Positions 51,966 to 61,469 are shown, counted from the first letter of the stretch. The stretch: DNA of 64,000 nt from Levilactobacillus enshiensis (GCF_007115095.1 NZ_SULH01000005.1:152199-216198), one strand, 5' to 3'. A program made the numbers and translations. Notes: generated from the sequence alone by a model not told the origin.

Positions 51966-53159
51966 TCAGCCCCGAAATGGACTGATCGACGCCTTTTTAT
52001 TTTGCAATAAATGGGGATTCAACGCCACCTGCAAGCCAGCTACATCAATGGGGCGCGCCAATGGCATCTCTGTGACCGTCGTCAGCGGGAGTAATTGACT
52101 CTCACCCCGATAGTTTTTTTCGGCCAAATAGATCTGATCCGGACTCAGCGTTTCCTCAATCAGGAGGGGCTGGTTCGTGACTAGGATCAGTTGGCTCCGA
52201 TTGGCTGCCGAGTTCAATAATTCCAATAAGGCTTCGACCACGATGGGTTGGACGGCCAGCGCGAATTCATCGGCTAACACAGTTTGGGGATACGGTGCCC
52301 GTTGCGCGGCAATCATGGTCAGCCCCAATGTTACCAGTTCCTGAATCCCTAATGAGGCTTGCTGGAGCGGGAGTTCATCCGTTCCAACGACTTCGCCCTC
52401 TTCATTGTATTTTTCATAGATGAGGTATAGATCAGGTCGGGTAAAGGCCGAGCCATCCAAAAACTGCACGGCCACTTGGTGTTGTTCGATTCCTGCGACC
52501 TCACTATCCACAGCCTGGAGGTACTGCATCAGCTGATTCGTAACCCAGTCGTCAATGACTAAGCCAGAATTGGGGCGCTTTTCGAGCACCAACAAATCCT
52601 CATTAAACCAGCGAAAAGCTGCAATGGCTGGCCCATAATTCCAGTTTTGCAACGTGTACAGTAGGAGCATGTTGGGCCGGGTGTTGGCCACCGCAACAGC
52701 CTGATCGGCGGGAAACTGAGTCACCTCGCCATTTTCACGAACAAAGAGCACCTCATAGTCCTCACCAGTCGTCTGGGCCAGGGATTCATTGATCACGTGG
52801 GTCGCGTCATAGCTGAGCACGTAGCGGTAACGCCGGTCGCCACGGGTAAAGTTCACGACGAAATCAGTCTGCCCGTTCTTAGACCCTTCATCGAAGCGAA
52901 ACGGATCGAAGGGCAGGTCATCGGCAATCTGTTCGGTCGGCGTCACGACTAAGCGTTGGAGCATCGCCAACCCCGCTAACAACGTACTCTTGCCGGCCCC
53001 CGCAGCGCCAAAAACGGCCGCACATTTCAACAGGCTTAATTGGTTATCTACGGTGAGCGTCTTTTGCGGCCGCTGTAACGTCCCACCCGTCGCCACCAAC
53101 GATAGCGTCGCGGCATCCTTGAACGAACGAAAATTAGTCAACGTAAAATCAATTAGCAC
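51966..53159 (-). CDS. AAA family ATPase (COG1106-like)
   Basis: 397 residues from GTG 53159, after GGGAGG; the longer frame to 53225 has no RBS. It starts MLIDFTLTNFRSFKD, the usual opening of SMC/RecF-like AAA_15/21 proteins. Walker A is FGAAGAGKST (about 51-60); ETVLADEFALAV-like Walker B appears as TVLADEFALAVQP (about 310), and ILVTNQPLLIEE is the switch region. Relatives include abortive-infection and OLD-type proteins; no toxin partner or nuclease domain is visible, so a defence role is only a possibility. Confidence 0.7.
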   Translation of the reverse strand: MLIDFTLTNFRSFKDAATLSLVATGGTLQRPQKTLTVDNQLSLLKCAAVFGAAGAGKSTLLAGLAMLQRLVVTPTEQIADDLPFDPFRFDEGSKNGQTDFVVNFTRGDRRYRYVLSYDATHVINESLAQTTGEDYEVLFVRENGEVTQFPADQAVAVANTRPNMLLLYTLQNWNYGPAIAAFRWFNEDLLVLEKRPNSGLVIDDWVTNQLMQYLQAVDSEVAGIEQHQVAVQFLDGSAFTRPDLYLIYEKYNEEGEVVGTDELPLQQASLGIQELVTLGLTMIAAQRAPYPQTVLADEFALAVQPIVVEALLELLNSAANRSQLILVTNQPLLIEETLSPDQIYLAEKNYRGESQLLPLTTVTEMPLARPIDVAGLQVALNPHLLQNKKASISPFRG

Positions 53160-53334
53160 GATGAAAACCTCCCTTATGTACTTGTGAATGTTACGCCAGT
53201 TATACTGATTCACAACTACTTGCATTCGATTCAGGGAAATCGGCTATAACAGCTTTAATAATCAGTCCATATTTGACTTTAGAACCCGTCACCTCCGGAA
53301 ATATCACTACTTTCTTTGGGTTGCTGGTTGTTGT

Positions 53335-53363
53335 AAAAAGGCCGCCTTCACCAGAAGACGACC
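53335..53363 (-). terminator. Terminator of MFS gene
   Basis: On the minus strand GGTCGTCTTC pairs with GAAGGCGGCC, then TTTTT. Confidence 0.75.
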
Positions 53364-53369
53364 CCATTA

Positions 53370-54536
53370 TCACTTATTTAATTTAGCTATATTCAAGCGA
53401 TTCCGCACCATCACTGCTGCTAATGCCAACAGCATGAACGCTGTGACCGACCAGAACAATGACTGGTAATTGCCATATTCAATGATCAGACCACCATATA
53501 GGGGCCCAACTGCCCGGCCAAAGGAAATTGCCATATTATAGATTCCTTGGAACTTCCCCTTATCATTGTCGCCTGCCAGTGAATCGATCCACGCGGGGAT
53601 TCCCGGGAAACCGGTCATTTCACCCACCGTCAGGATAATCATCGTGATCACAAACATCGCATAGCTCTTGGCGAACACCAACAACAAAAAGGACAGAATA
53701 AAAATCAACGACCCCACCGCAATCTGTGAACTCATCTTAAAGTACGTCCCAATTCGATTAGCCAGTGGTTGGCCGAACACGATCAATAGCCCGTTCAGCG
53801 TCCAAAGCAGACTGTAATGTTCAAACGAAATGCCCAGATTAGTCATGTGGACCGAGATCACACTTTCCCACAGTGAGTAACTGAGGTACATGCAGAACAC
53901 CAAGAGGGCGATCAACCAGATCAAGTTTAGTTGCGCTGGCTTGGCTGGTCCCTTTTTAAGGTGCTTGGTCTCCTGCACAATCTCCATGCGGAAGTCCGCA
54001 ATAAAGATGATCAAGAGAGCGGCATAGCACACGCTGGCCGTAATGAAGACCAGTTGCACCCCATGATCCATTAAATAGCCGACCATCAAGGTTCCCAGCA
54101 CGACCCCTAAGTTCATGCCGATGTAGAGCCAGTTAAAGACCCGGCGACTGCTAATTTGGGTCACGTTCGCCGCAAATGAGTTCACCACGGTCATGACGAT
54201 CCCGTCACCTAACCCGATAAAGAGCAGCATAATCCCAAAGATTGGCCAACCGTGGAAGAAAATCAATAAGACCATTGGGATCAGGGAGCACAGGGTGCCC
54301 ACCACGCCCGAGAGAAACGGTGACCACTTATCAAATAACACGCCACCGAGCCAATTGCCTAAAATCATGCAGAGCGACATGCCCAACAGGGCCACTCCGG
54401 CTAATGCCAACGTTTGGTGAAGCTGATTATGCATATAAACAGTCGTTAACGGCCACATGCACGCGGCAGCGGCGTTAAGTAGCAACGTTGCCGAGAGAAT
54501 CCCCGCTAAACTGACTTCCTTTCTGGTCTTCCACAT
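53370..54536 (-). CDS. MFS transporter, DHA1-like
   Basis: 388 residues from ATG 54536, eight bases after GTGAGGG; a longer frame to 54566 exists. Twelve helices. Loop 2-3 motif GNWLGGVLFDKWSP (about 60-73) is a motif A variant. GEMTGFPGIPAWIDSLAGDNDKGKFQGI lies in the second half (read in parts). Drug or multi-substrate efflux is typical; substrate not predictable. Confidence 0.82.
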   Translation of the reverse strand: MWKTRKEVSLAGILSATLLLNAAAACMWPLTTVYMHNQLHQTLALAGVALLGMSLCMILGNWLGGVLFDKWSPFLSGVVGTLCSLIPMVLLIFFHGWPIFGIMLLFIGLGDGIVMTVVNSFAANVTQISSRRVFNWLYIGMNLGVVLGTLMVGYLMDHGVQLVFITASVCYAALLIIFIADFRMEIVQETKHLKKGPAKPAQLNLIWLIALLVFCMYLSYSLWESVISVHMTNLGISFEHYSLLWTLNGLLIVFGQPLANRIGTYFKMSSQIAVGSLIFILSFLLLVFAKSYAMFVITMIILTVGEMTGFPGIPAWIDSLAGDNDKGKFQGIYNMAISFGRAVGPLYGGLIIEYGNYQSLFWSVTAFMLLALAAVMVRNRLNIAKLNK

Positions 54537-54687
54537 TTCATGTCCCTCACTTCTTCTAGATTCCACCCCTCATTGTCGCATACTCTAGAAAAATCCGAAA
54601 CGGTTAGGTGACTAAAAAGGTTGTTAAGTCGGCATTTATGGGCAACTTCTCATAATTATTTCAATAAAAAGGAAAAAACTTTGCCCG

Positions 54688-54731
54688 ACTTGATTTGAGT
54701 CAAGTTCTTTTCGACCCGTGCCCCGTATACT
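54688..54731 (+). promoter_or_regulatory. Metal-type operator and promoter, HMA-dps operon
   Basis: Perfect inverted repeat ACTTGA-N6-TCAAGT (54688-54705), then 20 bases, then -10 TATACT (54726-54731). The same repeat at the same distance stands before the P1B ATPase (62201-62245). Confidence 0.6.
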
Positions 54732-54776
54732 AGGTCTTGTAATCAAGACAAACGAAAACCTGAGGAGGTTTTAATT

Positions 54777-55004
54777 ATGAGTAAAGTAACCATGAAGTTA
54801 GACGATCTGACCTGCCCATCTTGCATGACCAAGATTGAAGGTGCGCTCAGCAAAAAAGACGGCGTCAAGGACGTTAAGGTCCTGTTCAACGCTAGCAAGA
54901 TCAAGGCCGAATTCGATGATGCGACTGTCACCGCTGAAAGCTTAGCCGACACAGTCACCGACCTCGGCTACACCGTTAAGAGTTCTAAAGTTAAAGCCCT
55001 CTAA
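54777..55004 (+). CDS. Heavy-metal-associated (HMA) domain metallochaperone
   Basis: 75 residues, one HMA ferredoxin-like fold. The metal site is DLTCPSCMTKIE (Cys-x-x-Cys about 13-16). It binds Cu(I) or a similar soft metal and may hand it to an ATPase; the P1B ATPase at 62312, which lacks an N-terminal HMA domain, shares its operator. First gene of an operon with dps, 31 bp apart. GAGGAGG precedes the ATG. Confidence 0.88.
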   Translation: MSKVTMKLDDLTCPSCMTKIEGALSKKDGVKDVKVLFNASKIKAEFDDATVTAESLADTVTDLGYTVKSSKVKAL

Positions 55005-55035
55005 GCCAGTTAAAATCTGAAAGGAAGTTCATCCA

Positions 55036-55599
55036 ATGACTACAACTACCATGACTATCGAAGACCGTTACGCTGCCGAACAAGCCCAAACTGAGCACGA
55101 CCACCACGTCCCAACGGCCGGCGCCATGACCAACCACATTCTGGCTAACCTGCACATCTCAATTGTGAAATTCCACCAAGTACGCTGGTCCGTCAAAGGC
55201 CCATTAGCCTTGAGCGTGCGGCACCTACTCAGTGACTACATCGCTACCTACCGCGACCAATTCGACGCCTTAGGTGAACTTCTCTTAGACGAGGGCGAAA
55301 CGGTCTCCACAACGACCAAGGAATTCCACGACTACAACATGCTCCAAGAAGGCGGCGACAAGAAGTACCTCAGTGCCGAAGACCAAGTCAGTGAGCTGGT
55401 TCGCGACGCGGATACCCACAACCTCTTTATCGACCGGGCCATCAAGCTTGCCGAAAAGGAAGAACGCCCAGCCTTAGCTAGTTTCTTAGTCAATCTGCGG
55501 GGAACGAACAACCACATCATCCGTGAACTGCAAGCCGTTCTAGGCAACGATGCCCGTGACGGTCTGGACGAAGAAGACGATGACGATGATGAAGACTAA
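55036..55599 (+). CDS. dps: Dps-family ferritin-like protein
   Basis: 187 residues. The ferroxidase-site residues typical of Dps are visible: HQVRWSVKGP (His-x-x-x-W) near residue 48 and YRDQFDALGELLLDEG with conserved Asp/Glu near 74-90. Forms dodecamers that oxidise and store iron and protect DNA from oxidants. It ends in an acidic tail (LDEEDDDDDED), unusual for Dps, whose DNA-binding tails are basic, so a DNA-binding role is doubtful. Co-transcribed with the HMA protein. Confidence 0.9.
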   Translation: MTTTTMTIEDRYAAEQAQTEHDHHVPTAGAMTNHILANLHISIVKFHQVRWSVKGPLALSVRHLLSDYIATYRDQFDALGELLLDEGETVSTTTKEFHDYNMLQEGGDKKYLSAEDQVSELVRDADTHNLFIDRAIKLAEKEERPALASFLVNLRGTNNHIIRELQAVLGNDARDGLDEEDDDDDED

Positions 55600-55612
55600 T
55601 CTTTAACTTTGA

Positions 55613-55653
55613 GGGAACGTCAACACACTGCGAGGTGCTGGCGTTTCCTTTTT
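55613..55653 (+). terminator. Terminator of HMA-dps operon
   Basis: GGAACGTCAACAC pairs with GTGCTGGCGTTTCC, then TTTTT. Confidence 0.75.
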
Positions 55654-55686
55654 ACATCCCCTATACTAGAGGTAGGGGTGATTTCA

Positions 55687-55866
55687 TTGCATACATATCT
55701 TCGCCGAATCGGCATCGGCTGTCTCTTTATCTTTTCACTGTTGATGGCCACCGTGGCCACACATCTGCTGCCCGCGTATACGCTTTTACTTTATATTTTG
55801 GCTGGTATTTTCTTGATCAGCGCCATCGTTTTGATTTTTAATCGACGCGCACCGGATGACAAGTGA
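55687..55866 (+). CDS. Small membrane protein (59 aa)
   Basis: 59 residues from TTG 55687, after AGGGGTG; GTG 55678 is an alternative. The longer frame to 55609 runs through the dps terminator and is not likely. Two hydrophobic helices (about 9-28, 32-50) and a charged tail. Not recognised. Confidence 0.5.
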   Translation: MHTYLRRIGIGCLFIFSLLMATVATHLLPAYTLLLYILAGIFLISAIVLIFNRRAPDDK

Positions 55867-55971
55867 ATCGGTATTGATTCTTATTTGCCGTTTGCTTAGT
55901 TTAACATACAAAAGCAAACAAACGTTCGAAGAGAGTGAACCTGTACTTACTCTTTACAATCTTTACACAGC

Positions 55972-56003
55972 AAAGGACCGCGGCAGACTTGTCGCGGTCC
56001 TTT
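55972..56003. terminator. Bidirectional terminator
   Basis: AAAGGACCGCG pairs with CGCGGTCCTTT; shared by the small membrane gene and the convergent lacI-type gene. Confidence 0.8.
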
Positions 56004-56028
56004 CTCTAGTTTTAGCTAAAACACAAGG

Positions 56029-57003
56029 TTAGCCCACACGTTTGACACTTCCACGTTCCACCAGTTTGACCGGGACGAACGTCGCCGCCGCTTCGCCCAG
56101 CACTCGATCGACGCTCTGGGCACCAATCTGATAAAAATCCTGCGTCAAGCTGGTCAATGCCGGCGTGGTGATCCGGCAAATATCGGTCCCGTCAATGCTG
56201 ACCAGCGACAACTGCTCTGGCACTGCGATACCCGCTTCCTGGGCCGCATTCAATAACCCCGCCGCGACCATGTCACTAGCCGCAATGATGGCCGTGACCT
56301 TCAGTGGGAGGAATTCCGCCAACAACTGCCGCCCCGATTCGTAACTGTAATCGCCGTATTTAATCGTCGTTTCCTGAATATCACGTGCCGCTAACGCCCG
56401 CCGGTAGCCAGCAATTCGCTGACTCCCCGTGTGGTAGGTGTCAACGCCGGCGAGACCAATGTGCGTGTGACCGTGATCCAGAAGATAGTCCGTTGCGGTT
56501 GCCGCCAACTTTTCATTATCTGAACTGACTGCTAAGACTTTGTCGGTACCCAAATAGACCGAGACAAAGCAGAACGGCACGTGGGATTCCTTTAGCAGCG
56601 TCAGATCCTCTGCATCCGGCTCAATCGCCGCCAGTAAAATACCTGACACCGCGCGTTCCAGCGCCGTCACGATTGCTTGATGCTGCAACTCGGCGTTCCG
56701 GTTGCCCGCGTATAAAATAATCACGCCCTGCCCCAATTCGCCGGCCCGGCGTTGAATCCCGTCGATAATTTGCGTGGAAAAGTTGGTTGGCGTGGCGTTA
56801 ATGATCAACGCAATAATCGCTGCCTTTTTCTTGACCAACTCCACGGCGGTTGAATTTTTTCGATAGCCTAACCGCTTGGCTACGGCCAAAATTTTAGCCT
56901 GTGTTTTCTCACTATACGTTCCCGTTTTATGGCTCAGCACTCGTGAAACGGTGGCAATCGACACGCCCGATTCGGCGGCGATATCCTTAATCGTTGGTTT
57001 CAT
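56029..57003 (-). CDS. LacI-family repressor of the alpha-glucoside locus
   Basis: 324 residues. Helix-turn-helix IKDIAAESGVSIATVSRVLS (about 4-23) with hinge, then a periplasmic-binding-like effector domain (about 60-320). Divergent from the MFS and GH31 genes, with two GTAAACGTTTAC palindromes between them. Probably represses them until an alpha-glucoside is present. Confidence 0.9.
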   Translation of the reverse strand: MKPTIKDIAAESGVSIATVSRVLSHKTGTYSEKTQAKILAVAKRLGYRKNSTAVELVKKKAAIIALIINATPTNFSTQIIDGIQRRAGELGQGVIILYAGNRNAELQHQAIVTALERAVSGILLAAIEPDAEDLTLLKESHVPFCFVSVYLGTDKVLAVSSDNEKLAATATDYLLDHGHTHIGLAGVDTYHTGSQRIAGYRRALAARDIQETTIKYGDYSYESGRQLLAEFLPLKVTAIIAASDMVAAGLLNAAQEAGIAVPEQLSLVSIDGTDICRITTPALTSLTQDFYQIGAQSVDRVLGEAAATFVPVKLVERGSVKRVG

Positions 57004-57071
57004 CCGTCCCCCACCTCACTTTAAGATACTCCCATTATAGCCTTAAACCGGCCGTTTTCCTAGTTAAAAGA

Positions 57072-57115
57072 GTAAACGTTTACATTCCTTCCGAATAGGC
57101 ATTGTAAACGTTTAC
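57072..57115. promoter_or_regulatory. Twin LacI operators
   Basis: Two identical palindromes GTAAACGTTTAC at 57072-57083 and 57104-57115, 32 bp centre to centre (about three helical turns). The -10 TATGAT is at 57128-57133. They could permit DNA looping or side-by-side binding; the motif also resembles a cre. Confidence 0.75.
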
Positions 57116-57183
57116 GTAACGTGCTAGTATGATGGTGTTGAAAGAAGTAGCCATTATTTAAAACTCAAGGAGATGCCATTACC

Positions 57184-58608
57184 ATGAATCAACCAGCAAC
57201 TAACTCGCTGGGAAATCACAAAGTCACCACGGCTGCCCCATCTAAGACCAAGCGACTCGCGAACTCCCTGCCTAATTTACCGTTAAAAACACTATTTGCC
57301 ATCACGTTCGGCTTCTGTGGGGTCAACATGGCCTTTTCCCTGCAATCCTCACAGATGAGCCGCATCTTCCAGACCATCGGTGCTAACCCGACTAACCTGG
57401 GACTGTTCTTCATTCTGCCCCCGCTGGCTGGCTTAATCGTGCAACCCTTAGTCGGCAAATATTCCGACCGAACCTGGAACCGTTTCGGTCGGCGGATGCC
57501 CTACCTGTTGTTCAGTGCCCCCGTTGCCGCTTTAGTGATGATCTTACTGCCTAACGCCGGCTCGTTTGGCTTCGGCTACGCGTCCATGGCGGCTCTGATC
57601 TTCGGTGCCGTTGCCATTCTGTTCATGGACCTGTCCAGCAATATCTGTATGCAACCCTTCCGAATGATCATTGGGGACATGGTCAACGAAAAGCAAAAGG
57701 ATAAAGCTTGGTCTTGGCAACAAGCCTTCAGTAACCTCGGTGGTGTCCTTGCCACACTGTTACCGTTCATTCTGACCTTCTTCGGTGTCGCCAACACTGC
57801 TAAAAAGGGTGTCGTTCCATTATCCGTTCGTTTGGCCTTCTACATTGGTGCCGCCATCCTGTTAGGCATCTCTGCTTACACCATCCACACGGTCAAGGAA
57901 TACGACCCCGACACTTACGCACTCTATCACCACATTGACCCGCAAGCACACAAGAACACGAAGCCCCTTTGGAAGTTGATCAAAGACGCGCCTAAAGCGC
58001 TCTGGGAAGTTGCCGTCGTTCAAATGTTTGCTTGGATCGGAATTCAATACATGTGGACCTACACGACTGGTGCTATCGCCCAAAACGTTTGGCACACCGC
58101 CAATGCCGCTTCTGCTGGCTATCAGGCCGCCGGTAACTGGTACGGGATCTTAACCTTCATCCAGTCCATGGCCGCCGTGCTCTATGGCTTCTTAGTCTTG
58201 TCACACACCAATCCACTCAAGCGGAAATTCTGGTACCGTTTCGGTATTGCCTGCTTCGCCGTTGGCTTGATCTGGGTCTTCTTCATTCACAATCAATACC
58301 TCTTGATCCTGCCATTCTGCCTGATCGGCATCGGCTTCTTCACGGTTCACGTGGAACCCTTTAACATCTTCACGTCGTCTCTGGACGGATCTAACGAAGG
58401 GTCTTACATCGGTATCTTCAACGGAACCATCTGCTTGCCACAAATCATCGCCTCAGTTGCCAGCTTCCTGGTCTTCCGGATGGTCGGCAAGTCCATGCCC
58501 GGCATGATGTTGGTTGCCGGCATTTCCATGTTGATCGCCGTTGTTGCCATCAGCATTATCAAATCAGACAAGCCGCAAAAGGATCTGTCCGATAAAGCTG
58601 CTGCTTAA
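57184..58608 (+). CDS. MFS sugar transporter, SLC45/maltose type
   Basis: 474 residues, 12 helices with a hydrophilic N-terminal extension of about 35 residues. The motif RFGRRMPYLL (about 100-109) and FCGVNMAFSLQSSQMSRIFQ in helix 1 match the family that moves sucrose, maltose and other alpha-glucosides with cations. It sits between a LacI repressor and a GH31 alpha-glucosidase. AAGGAG lies 11 bases upstream. Confidence 0.87.
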   Translation: MNQPATNSLGNHKVTTAAPSKTKRLANSLPNLPLKTLFAITFGFCGVNMAFSLQSSQMSRIFQTIGANPTNLGLFFILPPLAGLIVQPLVGKYSDRTWNRFGRRMPYLLFSAPVAALVMILLPNAGSFGFGYASMAALIFGAVAILFMDLSSNICMQPFRMIIGDMVNEKQKDKAWSWQQAFSNLGGVLATLLPFILTFFGVANTAKKGVVPLSVRLAFYIGAAILLGISAYTIHTVKEYDPDTYALYHHIDPQAHKNTKPLWKLIKDAPKALWEVAVVQMFAWIGIQYMWTYTTGAIAQNVWHTANAASAGYQAAGNWYGILTFIQSMAAVLYGFLVLSHTNPLKRKFWYRFGIACFAVGLIWVFFIHNQYLLILPFCLIGIGFFTVHVEPFNIFTSSLDGSNEGSYIGIFNGTICLPQIIASVASFLVFRMVGKSMPGMMLVAGISMLIAVVAISIIKSDKPQKDLSDKAAA

Positions 58609-58613
58609 TACTT

Positions 58614-59050
58614 CCACCTGCGGCTGCCAGATATTTCGGCGTCTGTGGGGACCACCTGCGGCCTGAGAAACGGTCCTCCGGTTCGGTTTGAAGCCTGTCA
58701 AAACCCGACAGTCTCCAAACACGTCCCACGCTGTAAGCCGAGTCAGAACCTCGGCTAACACCGTCGTCACAGCTACCTTCATCTCTGTCCGCCTCCGGTT
58801 ACACTATTCATTACGACGAGGTGAACATCGTCGAAATAGCAATATATTACCACCGTAATTAAAAGCTGCCGACGTAGCCGTGAGTGCGTTAAATTTGGAC
58901 CCAGCCGTGGGATTTTTCAAGCGACCTACTTGAAAAATGGCGACTTTGAGACAGTGTTTTGCTGGCTCAAAGCGAGGTCAAAGACCGCTCCTCAGGCTTT
59001 GACCGTCCTGCCCACCGCGTTCCGGTCCAAATTTGGCGCACGGTAAGGCG
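58614..59050 (+). ncRNA. Composite structured element, copy B
   Basis: Second copy of the element at 51441, same strand and order. Part 1 stems: CTGTC/GACAG (58695-58711) and AGCCGAG/CTCGGCT (58736-58756), at the positions of different pairs in copy A. Part 2: 18-bp outer stem (58884-58901/59024-59041, two G-U pairs) around three hairpins (58912-58938, 58944-58972, 58976-59004), followed directly by GGTAAGGCG. It separates the MFS gene from the GH31 gene, where it may influence expression. Confidence 0.65.
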
Positions 59051-59130
59051 GCAATTAACCACCACCCCGTGCGCTTCAACCTGTAAGTCCTATAATTGAG
59101 AAGAGTAAGAGAAAAAGGAGATACCTTGTT

Positions 59131-61434
59131 ATGACTGCTTTACCAACTTATCAACAAAAAGATCAAACCGTTACGTTTCACTATCCCGACCACGATCTCC
59201 AACTGACCGTGTTGACGCCAGCCATCGTCCGCGTGTTCGAATACCGGGGTAACGATGGGGCTTCCTACGCCATCGAGGGCAACAAACAGACCGCGACTGA
59301 TTTCAAATTGACCGATGCCGGCGATCACTACGAACTGACCACCAGTGCCTTGACCATCAAACTCGATGCTGACCGGCACGTCGACGTTTACGACGCCAAT
59401 GGCAACGCCCTGGTCACCGATTATCGTGGCGAACGGACCCTGCTCGACAAGGGTGTCGACAAGGTTCACGAACGTTTAGTCGAAGCGGAAGGCCACAGCG
59501 TCACCAAGTCCACCGTCAAGGCCAACTCCAGCTACTATGAAGTCGTCAAGACGTTGGCGCCAGATGAACACCTCTACGGCTTGGGTGACAAGACCGGCTA
59601 CCTCGACAAACGGGGCTTCGAGTACGACAACTGGAACGTGGACAACCCCTCTCCTCAGTTGGAAATTTTACCCAACATTTACAAGTCCATCCCCGTCATG
59701 CTGGGCTTAAAGAATGGTCATCCTTATGGCTTATTCTTCGACAACACCTACAAGAGTCACTTCGACATGGGCAAGGAAAGTGACCACTACTACTTCTACT
59801 CCGCCGTTGACGGCAACCTTGACTACTACATCATTGGCGGTCAAACGTTGAAGGATGTTGTGACCAACTACACCTACCTGACCGGCCGCACGCCATTACC
59901 GCAGAAATGGACGTTGGGGTACCAACAATCTCGTTGGGGCTACAGTGCCAGCGAGGATGAAGTCCAAGAGATCGCCGATAACATGAAGAAAAACGACCTC
60001 CCGTGCGATGCCATTCACTTTGACGTCGACTACATGCGCGGCTACCGAGTCTTCACCTGGGACAAGGCCAAGTATGCCGATCCTAAGAAGTTTGTCAGCA
60101 GCTTAAAGGGCCAAGGTATCAAGGTCATCCCCATCATCGACCCCGGTGTTAAGCAAGATCCCGACTACGACAAGTACGCCGAGGGCATTAAGAACAACTA
60201 CTTTGTCAAAACGCCCGCTGGTAAGGTCTACATCAACAAGGTTTGGCCTGGCGACTCTGCCTTTCCTGACTTCGGTCGGCCCGATGTCCGCAAGTGGTGG
60301 GCCAATAACAACAAATTTTTGACCGACATGGGCGTCGGTGGTGTCTGGATCGACATGAACGAACCCGCCACGTTTGAGGGTGAAATTCCAGACGATGTGG
60401 TCTTCCACGACCAAGATACCCCGTCGACCCACAAGAAGATGCACAACGTCTACGGTCACAACATGGCTAAGGCCACCTATGCTGGCTTGAAGGCCCAGCA
60501 AGGCAAACGGCCCTACGTCATCACCCGGGCAGCCTACGCCGGCACGCAGAAATACTCGACCGTTTGGACCGGTGACAACCGCAGTATGTGGCCACACATC
60601 CAAATGATGATTCCCCAACTGTGTAACCTTGGTCTGAGTGGTTTTAGCTTCGTCGGCACCGATATTGGTGGGTTTGCCTCCGATACCTCAGCCGAACTCC
60701 TGACCCGGTGGATCGAAGCCGCCATCTTCAGTCCCCTGTTACGGAACCACGCGGCCATGGGCACGCGACACCAGGAGCCATGGAGCTTCGGTGAACCGAC
60801 CTTGTCCATTTACCGCAAGTACCTGAAGCTACGCTACCGCTTCATTCCGTACCTCTATGACCTGTTCGCTCAAGAATCAACGAACGGCCTGCCAATCATG
60901 CGGCCACTGGTCTTGAATTACCCAGAAGACGCCCGGGTACGGGACCTCGATGACGAATTCATGGTCGGCGACAACGTCTTAGTTGCCCCCATCGTGCAAA
61001 AGTCCAAGGTCAACCGGACCGTTTACCTGCCGGCTGGCGACTGGATCGACTTCTGGAACAACCGCGAATACCCTGGTAACCAAGACATCCTGGTCGACGC
61101 ACCACTGGATAAATTACCGCTGTTCATCAAGAAGGATACCCTGTTGCCATGGGGCCAAGAAGTCAGCCACGTTGCCGAAACGCCCGACACGACCATGACC
61201 TTCAAGGCATTCGGTCAAAACGCCAGCTACGACCACTACCAAGATAACGGTAGCGACTTCAACTACGAAGATGGTGAATTTAACCGTTACTTGATCACGG
61301 TCAAAGATGGTGACGTTAACGTCACGTTGACCCACAGCGGTTTCAAGCCGGTCTACCGGACGATTACGGTCGACCTGCCAGCCAAGTCCGTCACGTTGAC
61401 TTATGACGCGGCTAGTCAGAGTTATCACATTTAG
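59131..61434 (+). CDS. GH31 alpha-glucosidase
   Basis: 767 residues, cytoplasmic (no signal peptide). N-terminal beta-sandwich, then the catalytic barrel. The nucleophile motif GVWIDMNEPATF (about 409-420) carries the catalytic Asp; HFDVDYMRGYRVFTWD and the acid/base region TRAAYAGTQKYSTVWTGDNRS (in parts) fit GH31. It hydrolyses maltose- or isomaltose-like oligosaccharides taken up by the upstream MFS protein. AAGGAG before the ATG; terminator at 61470. Confidence 0.93.
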   Translation: MTALPTYQQKDQTVTFHYPDHDLQLTVLTPAIVRVFEYRGNDGASYAIEGNKQTATDFKLTDAGDHYELTTSALTIKLDADRHVDVYDANGNALVTDYRGERTLLDKGVDKVHERLVEAEGHSVTKSTVKANSSYYEVVKTLAPDEHLYGLGDKTGYLDKRGFEYDNWNVDNPSPQLEILPNIYKSIPVMLGLKNGHPYGLFFDNTYKSHFDMGKESDHYYFYSAVDGNLDYYIIGGQTLKDVVTNYTYLTGRTPLPQKWTLGYQQSRWGYSASEDEVQEIADNMKKNDLPCDAIHFDVDYMRGYRVFTWDKAKYADPKKFVSSLKGQGIKVIPIIDPGVKQDPDYDKYAEGIKNNYFVKTPAGKVYINKVWPGDSAFPDFGRPDVRKWWANNNKFLTDMGVGGVWIDMNEPATFEGEIPDDVVFHDQDTPSTHKKMHNVYGHNMAKATYAGLKAQQGKRPYVITRAAYAGTQKYSTVWTGDNRSMWPHIQMMIPQLCNLGLSGFSFVGTDIGGFASDTSAELLTRWIEAAIFSPLLRNHAAMGTRHQEPWSFGEPTLSIYRKYLKLRYRFIPYLYDLFAQESTNGLPIMRPLVLNYPEDARVRDLDDEFMVGDNVLVAPIVQKSKVNRTVYLPAGDWIDFWNNREYPGNQDILVDAPLDKLPLFIKKDTLLPWGQEVSHVAETPDTTMTFKAFGQNASYDHYQDNGSDFNYEDGEFNRYLITVKDGDVNVTLTHSGFKPVYRTITVDLPAKSVTLTYDAASQSYHI

Positions 61435-61469
61435 TTATGACGTTGTTTAACAAGTTAACCAGCCACTAG

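Noticed and set aside
60103-60618. 171-codon antisense frame inside the GH31 gene
   Set aside because: Shadow of a codon-biased gene on the opposite strand; no RBS or plausible protein features.
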